The notes under the pieces: generated by a model
The model's input: the letters and a program-made list of their open reading frames with translations, nothing else
Database searches by the model: none
Told to the model about the DNA's origin: nothing
Shown: positions 9,468 to 16,628 of the stretch, one piece after another
How the letters are laid out: every line of letters begins with the position of its first letter
Numbering within the stretch: the first letter of the stretch is position 1
Made by a program: the position numbers and the translations under genes
DNA from: Deltaproteobacteria bacterium
GTDB taxonomy: Bacteria > Myxococcota > Polyangia > Haliangiales > Haliangiaceae
DNA: 16,742 bases
Assembly: GCA_018262455.1 (NCBI GenBank)
Contig: JAGSPR010000103.1
Span: forward strand, 1 to 16,742
Direction of reading: 5' to 3'

Positions 9468-11137
9468 TGACGTGGCGTGCGCACAGCCTCGCGCTGGTGC
9501 TCCTCGCGGCCTGTCACCGCGAGAAGCCGCCCCGACCCCTGCCCCCGCTCGCGCACGCAGCCTATGCGCACTATCTCGAGGGCAAGCTCGCGGGCTATCG
9601 CGACGACTGGTCGGGCGCGGCCGAGGCCCTGGCCGATGCGACGGCCGCGGCGCCCGATCAGCCGGTCGTGGCGGTCGAGCTGGCGCGCGCGCAGCACAAG
9701 GCGAAGCGCGACGACGTTGCGCGCGCGACGCTGGCGGTGGCACGCACGCGGTGGCCGAACCACGCGCAGGTCTGGATCGCGTCGGGTGACCTGCTCGCCG
9801 CGACCGCGCCCACGGAGGCGATCGGCGCGTATCGCCGCGCGATCGAGCTCGAACCGCTCGAGGAGCGCGCGTACCTCGGGCTCGCGAAGCTCGAGCAGCC
9901 TGCCCAGGCACTCGCGACGTTGCGCCAGCTCGTCGCGCGCCTCCCGACCTCGATCGAAGGCCGTTACCGGCTCGGCCTGCGGCTCGCCGCGACCGGCGAT
10001 CTGACCGCGACCGTCCGCGAGCTCCACAAGGTGCTCGAGCTCGATCCCGACCACATCGACGCGCGGCTCGATCTCGCGCGCTCGCTGCGCAAGCAGGGCA
10101 AGCTCGGGGAGGCGATCGGCCAGACGCGCAGCGCGTTCGATCGCAGCGGCCAGGCGCTCGATCTCGCCGAGGAGCTGTTCTACCTGCTGCTCGAGGCCGA
10201 CGATGGCACCGCCGCGATCGACCTGCTGACGCTGCTCGATGACGATCGCAGCGACACCGACGCGCTGGCCACGGTCGCGCGGCTCGATCGCAGCCTCGGC
10301 CGGCTCGACGAAGCCCGCGCGATCGCCTCGCGGATCTCCAAGCTCGACGCCGATCTGGGGGCGATCGTGCTCGCCGAGCTCGAAGTCGCTGCGGGTGAGC
10401 CGGCGGCGGGAGCCAACCGGGCGCTCGCGATCCCCGCGACGTCGGAGCACTTCCTGACCGCTCGCCGGATCGCGGCGACCGCCTGGATCGCCGCCGGCGA
10501 GCCGCAGCGCGCGCTCGAGGCGGTCGCGCAGGCGCGAGCCAAGAAGGCGGACGATATCGAGCTCGAGACCGCCGCCGCGTTCGCGCTCGCCGATCTCGGC
10601 AAGTTGCCCGAGGCCCGCGCCTTGCTCGCGCCGCTGGGTGGCGGGGCGGCGGCCACGTTCGCGCGGGCGCGGCTCGCGGACCACACCGGCGACGTCGCGA
10701 CCGCGCTCGCCACGGTCCGGCCCCTCGCCGACGCCAAGCCCGACCTCGTGCCGGCCCAGAACCTGGCCGGCTACTTGCTCGCCGATGCCGGCCACCAGCT
10801 CGAGCCCGCGGAGCGCTACCTGCGGCGCGCCCGCGACCTGGCGCCCGGGGATCCCGCGGTGCTCGATAGCTGGGGCTGGCTGCTGTATCGCCAGGGCCAC
10901 CACCGCGAGGCGGTCCGCGTGCTGGACCGCGCGGCCCGCTACGCACCCCGCGAGCCCGAGATCCTCGTCCACCTCGCGACGGCGTGGATCGCCGATGGCG
11001 CCCCCCGCACCGGGCTTGCGGTCCTCGATCGCGCCAGGGCCTTGCACCCTCCGGCGGCGGTCGCCCGCCGGATCGACGCGCTGCGCCGGACCGTGCCCGA
11101 CACCTCGACCCCGACTCCCCTCCGCCCGACTCGATGA
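9467..11137 (+). CDS. TPR-repeat lipoprotein
   Basis: This 556-residue protein starts with a lipoprotein signal (LALVLLAAC), which would place a lipid on C16 and anchor the mature protein to a membrane facing the periplasm. The rest is almost entirely paired helices of the tetratricopeptide type, for example AIGAYRRAIELEPLEERAYL and ELHKVLELDPDHIDARLDLA. Near the C-terminus, LEPAERYLRRARDLAPGDPA and VLDSWGWLLYRQG match a stretch widely conserved in proteobacterial TPR proteins. Such proteins usually act as scaffolds for envelope complexes; the partner here is unknown. The ATG at 9467 overlaps the TGA of the protease-FHA gene by one base, which suggests coupled translation and a shared role. 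Its frame is open further upstream, but that part is a shadow of the protease gene. Confidence 0.87.
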   Translation: MTWRAHSLALVLLAACHREKPPRPLPPLAHAAYAHYLEGKLAGYRDDWSGAAEALADATAAAPDQPVVAVELARAQHKAKRDDVARATLAVARTRWPNHAQVWIASGDLLAATAPTEAIGAYRRAIELEPLEERAYLGLAKLEQPAQALATLRQLVARLPTSIEGRYRLGLRLAATGDLTATVRELHKVLELDPDHIDARLDLARSLRKQGKLGEAIGQTRSAFDRSGQALDLAEELFYLLLEADDGTAAIDLLTLLDDDRSDTDALATVARLDRSLGRLDEARAIASRISKLDADLGAIVLAELEVAAGEPAAGANRALAIPATSEHFLTARRIAATAWIAAGEPQRALEAVAQARAKKADDIELETAAAFALADLGKLPEARALLAPLGGGAAATFARARLADHTGDVATALATVRPLADAKPDLVPAQNLAGYLLADAGHQLEPAERYLRRARDLAPGDPAVLDSWGWLLYRQGHHREAVRVLDRAARYAPREPEILVHLATAWIADGAPRTGLAVLDRARALHPPAAVARRIDALRRTVPDTSTPTPLRPTR

Positions 11138-11143
11138 TACGAT
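11138..11143 (+). promoter_or_regulatory. candidate -10 element (TACGAT) next to the small lipoprotein start
   Basis: TACGAT fits a TAnnnT-type -10 hexamer and ends six bases before ATG 11150, a spacing typical of leaderless transcripts. No ribosome binding site precedes the ATG. I saw no good -35 element, so this may only supplement read-through from the upstream operon. Confidence 0.3.
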
Positions 11144-11149
11144 GGCGAC

Positions 11150-11458
11150 ATGAAGCGCTGGTTCCTGCTCGCTGCGACGGCTCTGGGCATGGCCACGGGT
11201 TGCGATCACGGCCCGTCCCAGGATGCGTGCACGCAGCTGCTCGATCACCTCGTCGATCTCGAGTTCAAGAAGGCGGGCACCACCGCCACCGACGAGTCGC
11301 AGAAGGCCGATCTCGCGAAGCAGAAGGCCGGCGTCATCGAGTCGAAGTCGCCTGAGTTCATGGCCGCGTGCACCGACAGGACCGCCAAAGAACGCGTCGA
11401 GTGCGCGCTCGCGGCCAGCGATCTCGAGGCCGTCGCCAAGTGTGACGAGACCAACTAG
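11150..11458 (+). CDS. small cysteine-containing lipoprotein, function unknown
   Basis: This 102-residue protein has a clear lipoprotein signal (FLLAATALGMATGC; lipid-bearing C18). The mature part contains four more cysteines (C27, C74, C85, C98), enough for two disulfide bonds, and a charged, mostly helical, Lys/Asp/Glu-rich middle. The ending, with a Cys about 11-13 residues on either side of CALAASDLEAVAKC, has the look of small lipoproteins often seen in myxobacteria, but I cannot name a family with a known role. It starts 12 bases after the TPR lipoprotein and may be the last gene of that run. A hairpin follows before the convergent oxidoreductase gene. Confidence 0.75.
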   Translation: MKRWFLLAATALGMATGCDHGPSQDACTQLLDHLVDLEFKKAGTTATDESQKADLAKQKAGVIESKSPEFMAACTDRTAKERVECALAASDLEAVAKCDETN

Positions 11459-11465
11459 GGGTCAG

Positions 11466-11479
11466 GCTCCACTTGGAGC
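11466..11479. terminator. weak hairpin between convergent genes
   Basis: GCTCC, the loop ACTT and GGAGC form a perfect five-pair stem in the 23-base gap between the small lipoprotein gene and the end of the oxidoreductase gene on the other strand. It has no T-run on either side. The position is right for a shared bidirectional terminator, but the stem is short. Confidence 0.25.
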
Positions 11480-11481
11480 GC

Positions 11482-12519
11482 TTACACGCGGCCTGATTCC
11501 AGCACGGCTGCGGCCGCGAGCTCGCCGACGGCGGGCGACGCGGTGGCACCGTGACCTCCGAGGCCGACGGCCCACACGAGCCAGGGCCGGTGGGGATCGC
11601 GGCCGATCCGCATCCGCCGATCCGGCGTGAACGCGCGCTGGCAGGCCCAGCGCCGCACGATCGGCGTCTCGCCCCAGGCGGGGGCGGCTGGCGACAGTCG
11701 CGCACGCAGCCGCGCGTCGGCGTCGGGTGCCGGGCTCTGATCGAGCGGCGAGGTCGACTCGACATCGCACGCAGAGGCCAGCGTCGCGGCGCCGTCGCTG
11801 CGCACGTAGAGCTCCTGCCGACCGAGGTGCCAGAAGTACGGCGCGGCGGGGGTGGGCGCAGCCTCGACCACGAACAGGTGACGCTTGAACGACTCGACGG
11901 CCGACGCGCCGGTGAGCTGGCCCGCCCACGCGCCGGTGGCATCGACCACGACCTTGGCGTGGACCGCACCCCGCGTGGTGTCGAGCCGGACGCCACCGCC
12001 GACCTCGGAGATCGAGGTGACGCCGACGTCGCACGCGAGCTGGAGGCCGCTGGCGTAGCTGTCGAGCACGGCGCGCACGTCGATGATCCCGTCGCTCGGG
12101 ACCAGGAGCGCGACGACGATCGGCACGCCGGTCATCGCCGGCCACCTCGCGAGCACGGCCGCGCGATCGATCCGCTCGTACGCGATCCCGAGGCGCCGCG
12201 CCCGGGCTTCATAGATCCCCGCGCGCTCCTCGTCATCGAAGCTGAGGATGCCTCCGGTGGGGCTCCAGGCCGTGGCGAACCGCTCGCGGAGCACCGCGGC
12301 GCCCCGGATCACGAGCGCCGACGTGACATCGTCCTCCACGAGCTGCCGGCCGAGCCCGGCGCCCCGCCCACTCGCGTGGCGGCCCAGCGCGGGCTCGCGC
12401 TCGAGCACCAGGGCCCGCACGCCACGCTCCGCGAGCGCCCAGGCGGTGGCGCATCCAGCGAACCCGCCGCCGATGATCACGACGTCGGCCTGCGGTGGCA
12501 GCGTGGCGGCAAGGCTCAC
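11482..12519 (-). CDS. FAD-dependent oxidoreductase, DAO (D-amino-acid oxidase-like) family
   Basis: This 345-residue protein has the FAD-binding Rossmann signature near its N-terminus (VVIIGGGFAGCATAWALAERG, G17-x-G19-x-x-G22), an acidic residue at the end of the second strand (ALVLERE), the central VVVDATGAWAGQL segment and a C-terminal WAVGLGGHGATASPAVGEL stretch. All are typical of the DAO family, which oxidises amine groups of amino acids such as glycine, sarcosine or D-amino acids. The substrate cannot be read from sequence. The GTG at 12519 is chosen because AAGG lies five bases upstream; the GTG at 12552 would add 11 residues and has no such site. The gene is divergent from the small acidic protein gene and convergent with the lipoprotein gene. 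It has no signal peptide, so it is probably cytoplasmic. Confidence 0.88.
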   Translation of the reverse strand: MSLAATLPPQADVVIIGGGFAGCATAWALAERGVRALVLEREPALGRHASGRGAGLGRQLVEDDVTSALVIRGAAVLRERFATAWSPTGGILSFDDEERAGIYEARARRLGIAYERIDRAAVLARWPAMTGVPIVVALLVPSDGIIDVRAVLDSYASGLQLACDVGVTSISEVGGGVRLDTTRGAVHAKVVVDATGAWAGQLTGASAVESFKRHLFVVEAAPTPAAPYFWHLGRQELYVRSDGAATLASACDVESTSPLDQSPAPDADARLRARLSPAAPAWGETPIVRRWACQRAFTPDRRMRIGRDPHRPWLVWAVGLGGHGATASPAVGELAAAAVLESGRV

Positions 12520-12581
12520 GGGCGCCTTGTAGCACGCGGACCCGTTGACCACGGCGCTGCGGGCTGGGCAGACTCGATTCC

Positions 12582-12812
12582 ATGCCTCGGCTGATCCGGA
12601 TCGATACCGACACTGACATCGGAACCATCACGGACGTGCAGCTCGGCTTTCTGGTCGAGCAGCTGGAAGAGGAGCACGAAGAGGATCAGGACTACTACAT
12701 CGACAAGGAGACGCTCGAGCTGATGTCCGACAACGGCTGTGACCCCGAGCTGCTGGCGCTGCTCGAGAAGGCGCTGGGAGACGACGACCACATGGACATC
12801 GCCTGGGAGTGA
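12582..12812 (+). CDS. small acidic conserved protein, function unknown
   Basis: This 76-residue protein is very acidic, with many Asp and Glu and few basic residues. It has no signal or membrane helix. It reads as a compact helical protein: a beta-like start (LIRIDTDTDIGTITD), a helix LGFLVEQLEEEHEED, then YYIDKETLELMSDNG and PELLALLEKALGD. Proteins of this length and pattern are common in myxobacterial genomes, as I recall. Some seem to carry an enzyme name in databases, but 76 residues is far too short for a glycosyltransferase and I would not trust such a label. It stands alone, 63 bases from the divergent oxidoreductase start and 211 bases before the next gene. No clear ribosome binding site precedes ATG 12582. 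Confidence 0.75.
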   Translation: MPRLIRIDTDTDIGTITDVQLGFLVEQLEEEHEEDQDYYIDKETLELMSDNGCDPELLALLEKALGDDDHMDIAWE

Positions 12813-13023
12813 CGGTCGTGCGGGCGAGCATGGCTTCGACGGCGCGCTCGACCTGCGGGCTGGCAGCTGCTCGCTGACGTCGACCTGTCAGCCTCAGCGG
12901 CCAGCGGCGGAGCCGGTGGCTACTCGGGTTGCGGCGCAGGGGGTCGTGATCTCGGTCGATTAGCCCACAATCGGACGGCACCAAGCTTGCTGAGGGCGGG
13001 GGCATCCAACGGAGCCCCGCACC

Positions 13024-14655
13024 ATGAAGCGCCTCGCATCGATCTTTGCCGCCGCCGCGTTCGCCCTCCCGGCCCTCCCGGCCTGCACCGACACCGACCC
13101 GTACGAGGGCGAGACGGTCAAGTCCGATGACGGCAAGACCGATTCGAGCGCCCTCGCGGTGTTCGTCGATGTCGAGCTCTCCGGCACGCTGCTCACCGAC
13201 TTCTCGTTCAACGACACCTCGACCATCCAGGACCACCTGCTGTTCACCGTGGGCCAGCTCAACGGCATGACCGCGGTCGGTCGCGTCGACAAGGCCGTGA
13301 TCACGAACATCCAGAAGACCACGGTGGGCGGCAAGACGCAGATCACGTACGACGCGAAGCTCCCGGTCGCCTGGGGCAAGCGGAACTCGGTCCCGACCAC
13401 GGTCACGCTGCAGATGCCGCTCGACATCTCGAGTGCCGGCCAGTCGGCGTTCGCCGAGAAGTACAAGCACGACTGCGTCGACTTCGGCGCACACGATGTC
13501 GATGCCGGCTCGATGTTCTACTACTTCCGCCCGAACGCGAGCGGCTGCAGCCTCGCGGCCGAGGACATCACGACCGTGGTAGGCAACGTGTCGCCCAGCC
13601 CGATCCAGACCACCGGCAAGTTCCCCGAGTACGACAAGGTCTGGGAGGACGGCAAGCTCGAGGTCGTCGCGATCTTCGGCAAGTACGAGGACGGTGCCAC
13701 CACCGGCTCGGATGCCGGCATCGCCGCCTACAACGAGTTCGCGGGCCTGATGAAGCAGGAGCTCGGCGCGCGCAACCTCACCACGATCCCCGCGGCGATC
13801 CCGGCGAACCCGGGCGTCGACGCGCCGAACCTCGAGTACAGCGCGACGCTCCCCGACGGCAAGACGATCCACGTCGTCGCGATGCTCACCGACAACGTCA
13901 ACGCGGGCCTGCAGACTCCCGAGTTCCGCGCCAAGTACGAGGCGCTGTCGACCCGGGCAGACTTCATCGTCTACAACGGCCACGCTGGCCTCGGCTCGAA
14001 CATCCGCGCACTCGCGAGCGCCGGCAAGTGGACGGCCGGTCAGTACGTCGTGGTCTTCATGAACGGCTGCGACACCTTCGCGTACGTCGATGGCTCGCTC
14101 AACCAGGCGCACAAGGCCGTCAACCCCGACGACACCACCGGCTTCAAGTACATCGACATCGTCAACAACGCGATGCCGGCGTTCTTCGCCAACATGGCCG
14201 ACTCGACGATGTCGATGTTCCGCGGCCTGATCGCGTTCCAGGAGCCGCAGACGTACGAGCAGATCTTCCGCACGGTCTCCAGCTCGCAGGTCGTCCTCGT
14301 CACCGGCGAGCAGGACAACGCGTTCACCCCGGGCGGCGGCGGCACGCCGACCGCGTGGGACGGCCTCACCGATCACGGCACGCTGAAGAAGAACGAGTCC
14401 AAGAGCTACTCGACCCCGACCCTCGCGGCCGGCACCTACGAGTTCGCCATCACCGGCAACAACGACGCCGACCTCTACGTCCGCATCGGCAGCGCGCCGA
14501 CCCTGACGAGCTTCGACTGCCGCCCGTTCAAGACCGGCTCGAACGAGAGCTGCTCGGTCACGCTCGCCCAGCCCTCGACCCTCAACGTGATGGTGCGCGG
14601 CTACTCGAGCAAGACCGCGGGCTCGACGTTCGACCTCGTCGGCAAGAAGCTTTGA
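13024..14655 (+). CDS. putative clan CD (gingipain/caspase-like) cysteine peptidase lipoprotein with PPC domain
   Basis: This 543-residue protein has a lipoprotein signal (FALPALPAC, lipid-bearing C21), a beta-rich N-terminal region at about 45-200 with a CVDFGAHDVDAGS segment, and a central alpha/beta region. There, strand-like DFIVYNGHAGLG puts H320 at a strand end, and YVVVFMNGCDTF puts C349 at the end of the next strand. A His followed 29 residues later by Cys, each after a hydrophobic strand, is the pattern of clan CD peptidases; in gingipain the pair is about 33 apart. The C-terminus (about 446-543) is a PPC domain (NNDADLYVRIGSAP, FDCRPFKTGSNESC), common at the end of secreted peptidases. 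GGAG lies nine bases before ATG. A strong terminator follows. Peptidase activity is inferred; a non-enzymatic surface protein is possible. Confidence 0.75.
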   Translation: MKRLASIFAAAAFALPALPACTDTDPYEGETVKSDDGKTDSSALAVFVDVELSGTLLTDFSFNDTSTIQDHLLFTVGQLNGMTAVGRVDKAVITNIQKTTVGGKTQITYDAKLPVAWGKRNSVPTTVTLQMPLDISSAGQSAFAEKYKHDCVDFGAHDVDAGSMFYYFRPNASGCSLAAEDITTVVGNVSPSPIQTTGKFPEYDKVWEDGKLEVVAIFGKYEDGATTGSDAGIAAYNEFAGLMKQELGARNLTTIPAAIPANPGVDAPNLEYSATLPDGKTIHVVAMLTDNVNAGLQTPEFRAKYEALSTRADFIVYNGHAGLGSNIRALASAGKWTAGQYVVVFMNGCDTFAYVDGSLNQAHKAVNPDDTTGFKYIDIVNNAMPAFFANMADSTMSMFRGLIAFQEPQTYEQIFRTVSSSQVVLVTGEQDNAFTPGGGGTPTAWDGLTDHGTLKKNESKSYSTPTLAAGTYEFAITGNNDADLYVRIGSAPTLTSFDCRPFKTGSNESCSVTLAQPSTLNVMVRGYSSKTAGSTFDLVGKKL

Positions 14656-14689
14656 TCGTCATCTAGCCTAGTTAGATAGTTGCTCGCTC

Positions 14690-14728
14690 ACGCGCGGCCC
14701 GTCACCCCGGGCCGCGCGTCTTCGTTTC
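14690..14728 (+). terminator. strong hairpin terminator after the PPC-domain lipoprotein
   Basis: ACGCGCGGCCCG at 14690-14701 pairs perfectly with CGGGCCGCGCGT at 14708-14719 across the six-base loop TCACCC, giving a 12-pair stem. It is followed by the T-rich CTTCGTTTC. It lies 35 bases after the stop codon and ends that transcription unit before the next gene. Confidence 0.85.
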
Positions 14729-14755
14729 GGCGTGGCGTGGCGAGCGGGAACCACG

Positions 14756-14761
14756 TACGAC
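14756..14761 (+). promoter_or_regulatory. candidate -10 element (TACGAC) six bases before a start codon
   Basis: TACGAC ends six bases before ATG 14768, the same arrangement seen at 11138-11150. A strong terminator lies just upstream, so this gene needs its own promoter within 14729-14767. No -35 was recognised and no ribosome site is at a normal distance. Confidence 0.3.
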
Positions 14762-14767
14762 TGGGTG

Positions 14768-15931
14768 ATGAAGCGCCTCGTGCTCGCCGCGCTCCTGGTG
14801 AGCTCGCCTGCCCTCGCCGTCAAGCTCACCGTCCGCCCCCCGCCGAGCAACCAGCCGGCGATCGCCGCCGACGGCAACGCCCGGCTGGTGTCGGCGATCC
14901 GGGGCCACGATCCCAAGGCGATCGCGGCGCTGCTCGAGCGACCGCTGGCGCACGGCGCGCTGTGGTTCCCCGACGCCGCGTGTACCAGGCGGTTCGGCCA
15001 GCCCGCGACGTTGACGACCGAGGCCGACGTCCAGGCGTTCGCGCGCTGCCTGGCGACCCTCCAGCTCGACACCACGACGCGCCAGTCGACCCACCCGCTC
15101 GATGTGGTGCTCACGTACAAGCCTGGCGTCGAGGTCGAGCTCCGCTTCACGCTGGCTGGCAAGGTCGCCTCGTTCGGCGGTGACTGGGCGCTCGCGTCGG
15201 CCACGCCGATGCTCACCGCGCAGGCTTTCGAGGCGCTGCGCAAGACCGGCACGACGAACCTCGATGCCGCGATCGGCTCGAAGCTCGACTACGTCGTGAC
15301 CGACGGCTCGCCCGCGACCTGGTTGCGCGTCTGCCTCGATGCCAAGGGCAACGTGACGAGCGCCCATGCAGCGGAACCCGCGCCGGTGGGAGAGATCTTC
15401 GAAGCCGCCGTTGCCGACTGGTCGTTTCGGCCGTTCATCCATCGTGGCACCGCGATCGGGATCTGCTCGAGCTCGCTGCTCAGCTATCCCGCCGCGTCGG
15501 CGCCCAGCGTCGAGGTCCTTCCACCGCTCGCGCCACCGCCGGGCGGGGCGGCGAAGGTCGAGATCAAGGACAAGGTCCGCGAGTACGAGTTCGAGGATGA
15601 CGAGATCGGAGGCCCACCTCCGACCGCTCCCCCGAACGTCCCAGCCACCGTCCTCGAGGCCTTGCGGATCACTGGCAACAAGATCATCGCGCCCGATCCG
15701 GTGACCCTGCAGGCGATCACGAGCGCCAAGCGCCGCGTCGTCGGCTCGTTCAAGCTGTGCATCGGAACCACCGGCCGGGTGACCAGCACCCAGCTGCTCA
15801 AGACCACCGGCTTCACCGCATATGATCGCAAGCTCGAGCGCGAGATGCGAACCTGGAGCTACCGCCCGTACCTCGTGAACCGCGTGGCCTCGCCGGTCTG
15901 CACCGCCATGACGTTCGTCTACGCGCCGTAG
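14768..15931 (+). CDS. exported protein with two TonB-C / AgmX-like modules
   Basis: This 387-residue protein begins with a cleavable signal peptide (MKRLVLAALLVSSPALA). After an N-terminal region (about 25-165) of unknown type come two similar modules. The first, at about 180-240, has LRVCLDAKGNVTSAH and VADWSFRPFIHRG. The second, at about 295-387, has FKLCIGTTGRVTSTQLL and MRTWSYRPYLVNR. Both follow the TonB C-terminal pattern of strand, turn, strand, then an aromatic Y/F-RP motif and a final Cys. An acidic Pro-rich linker (about 245-291) joins them. There is no inner-membrane anchor or long periplasm-spanning stretch of the usual TonB kind, so it is unlikely to drive outer-membrane transport by itself. 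An accessory or peptidoglycan-contacting role is possible. The ATG at 14768 is chosen because it starts the signal peptide; the frame opens slightly earlier at 14732. Confidence 0.78.
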   Translation: MKRLVLAALLVSSPALAVKLTVRPPPSNQPAIAADGNARLVSAIRGHDPKAIAALLERPLAHGALWFPDAACTRRFGQPATLTTEADVQAFARCLATLQLDTTTRQSTHPLDVVLTYKPGVEVELRFTLAGKVASFGGDWALASATPMLTAQAFEALRKTGTTNLDAAIGSKLDYVVTDGSPATWLRVCLDAKGNVTSAHAAEPAPVGEIFEAAVADWSFRPFIHRGTAIGICSSSLLSYPAASAPSVEVLPPLAPPPGGAAKVEIKDKVREYEFEDDEIGGPPPTAPPNVPATVLEALRITGNKIIAPDPVTLQAITSAKRRVVGSFKLCIGTTGRVTSTQLLKTTGFTAYDRKLEREMRTWSYRPYLVNRVASPVCTAMTFVYAP

Positions 15932-15971
15932 TACTGCGATCGCGCCTCCGAGTTTCCCGCACGGACTCCAA

Positions 15972-16001
15972 GTGTGCCTACGAGGCACGTCGGACCCGAC
16001 G
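15972..16001. terminator. short hairpins between convergent genes
   Basis: GTGCC/GGCAC (15974-15978 with 15984-15988) and CGTCG/CGACG (15988-15992 with 15997-16001) form two short stems in the 77-base gap between the TonB-C-like gene and the end of the hemerythrin-like gene. The second stem begins eight bases beyond the hemerythrin stop on the minus strand. Neither has a T-run, so terminator function is tentative. Confidence 0.2.
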
Positions 16002-16008
16002 CGGCGGG

Positions 16009-16500
16009 TCAGAGCGTCGCGCCACCGGCGGCGGCAACCCGCGGAGCCTCGTGGAGGTACTGCGCGTGGCGTGCGGCGAACGCCATGGCCAGTGAGCGAT
16101 AGAGCGCCCGGGGAAGCTGGCTTCGCAGCACGGGGACCAGGCCCGCCTCCTGCTGCTCGGCATGATGCTGAACGAGCTCTCGGAGCTGGAGCGCACGGAT
16201 CTTCCAGAGCCGGTTCGTCGTCCTGGTTCGCACGAGCTGGGCCAGGGCGTCGAGCTGGAGCGTGCGGTGACCTCGACAGTCGTCGAGCAAGCGCTGGGCC
16301 TCGGGGCGCAGCGTCACCCGCGCGAACGCCGGATAGAGCACCTCGTGCTCCGCCGCCGCGAGCGAGCGCAGCCGCGATCCGACCTCGTCGAGCGGCAGTC
16401 GGCTGTCACCGACGCCGAGCTGGGTGATGGACTCGAGCAACTGGCTTTGCTCGCGCCGCAGCAGCTCCAGGAGAACATCGTGCTCGCGGTACGTCGCCAT
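16009..16500 (-). CDS. hemerythrin-like HHE cation-binding protein
   Basis: This 163-residue, all-helical protein has His/Glu pairs spaced as in hemerythrin HHE domains: H7 in YREHDVLLELL, H52-E53 in AAEHEVLYPAF, H78 with D84 in GHRTLQLDAL, and H112-H113 with E118 in QHHAEQQEAG. These would bind a di-iron centre. Such proteins sense or store oxygen or nitric oxide or protect iron-sulfur proteins. It has no signal peptide, so it is probably cytoplasmic. The length is normal for a single-domain member. The ATG at 16500 is at the start of the conserved first helix, but no good ribosome site precedes it. It is convergent with the TonB-C-like gene. A pair of 12-base direct repeats lies 57-85 bases upstream of its start and could be an operator. 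Confidence 0.8.
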   Translation of the reverse strand: MATYREHDVLLELLRREQSQLLESITQLGVGDSRLPLDEVGSRLRSLAAAEHEVLYPAFARVTLRPEAQRLLDDCRGHRTLQLDALAQLVRTRTTNRLWKIRALQLRELVQHHAEQQEAGLVPVLRSQLPRALYRSLAMAFAARHAQYLHEAPRVAAAGGATL

Positions 16501-16556
16501 ACCGTCGGTGGTCTGCAGGCCGCGTGCCCGACACCGGCAACAAGATCGCGCTCTTC

Positions 16557-16585
16557 CGCGCGGTGCGCTCGATCGCGCGGTGCGC
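16557..16585. repeat. pair of 12-base direct repeats upstream of the hemerythrin-like gene
   Basis: CGCGCGGTGCGC occurs at 16557-16568 and again at 16574-16585, separated by TCGAT, with a 17-base period. They lie between the start of the hemerythrin-like gene and the end of the next minus-strand gene. They could be a regulator binding site or a chance repeat in GC-rich sequence. Confidence 0.4.
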
Positions 16586-16628
16586 GGCAGCGTGTCAGAC
16601 GCGCACGCTGGCGGCTGCGAAGCCTGGC

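Noticed and set aside
11551..12594. Long plus-strand open frame opposite the oxidoreductase
   Set aside because: The minus strand carries the GxGxxG FAD motif and other family signatures; the plus reading has none.
12628..14376. Long minus-strand open frame opposite the small acidic and PPC-domain genes
   Set aside because: It has no signal or domain, and the opposite strand has a lipobox, a PPC domain and a ribosome site.
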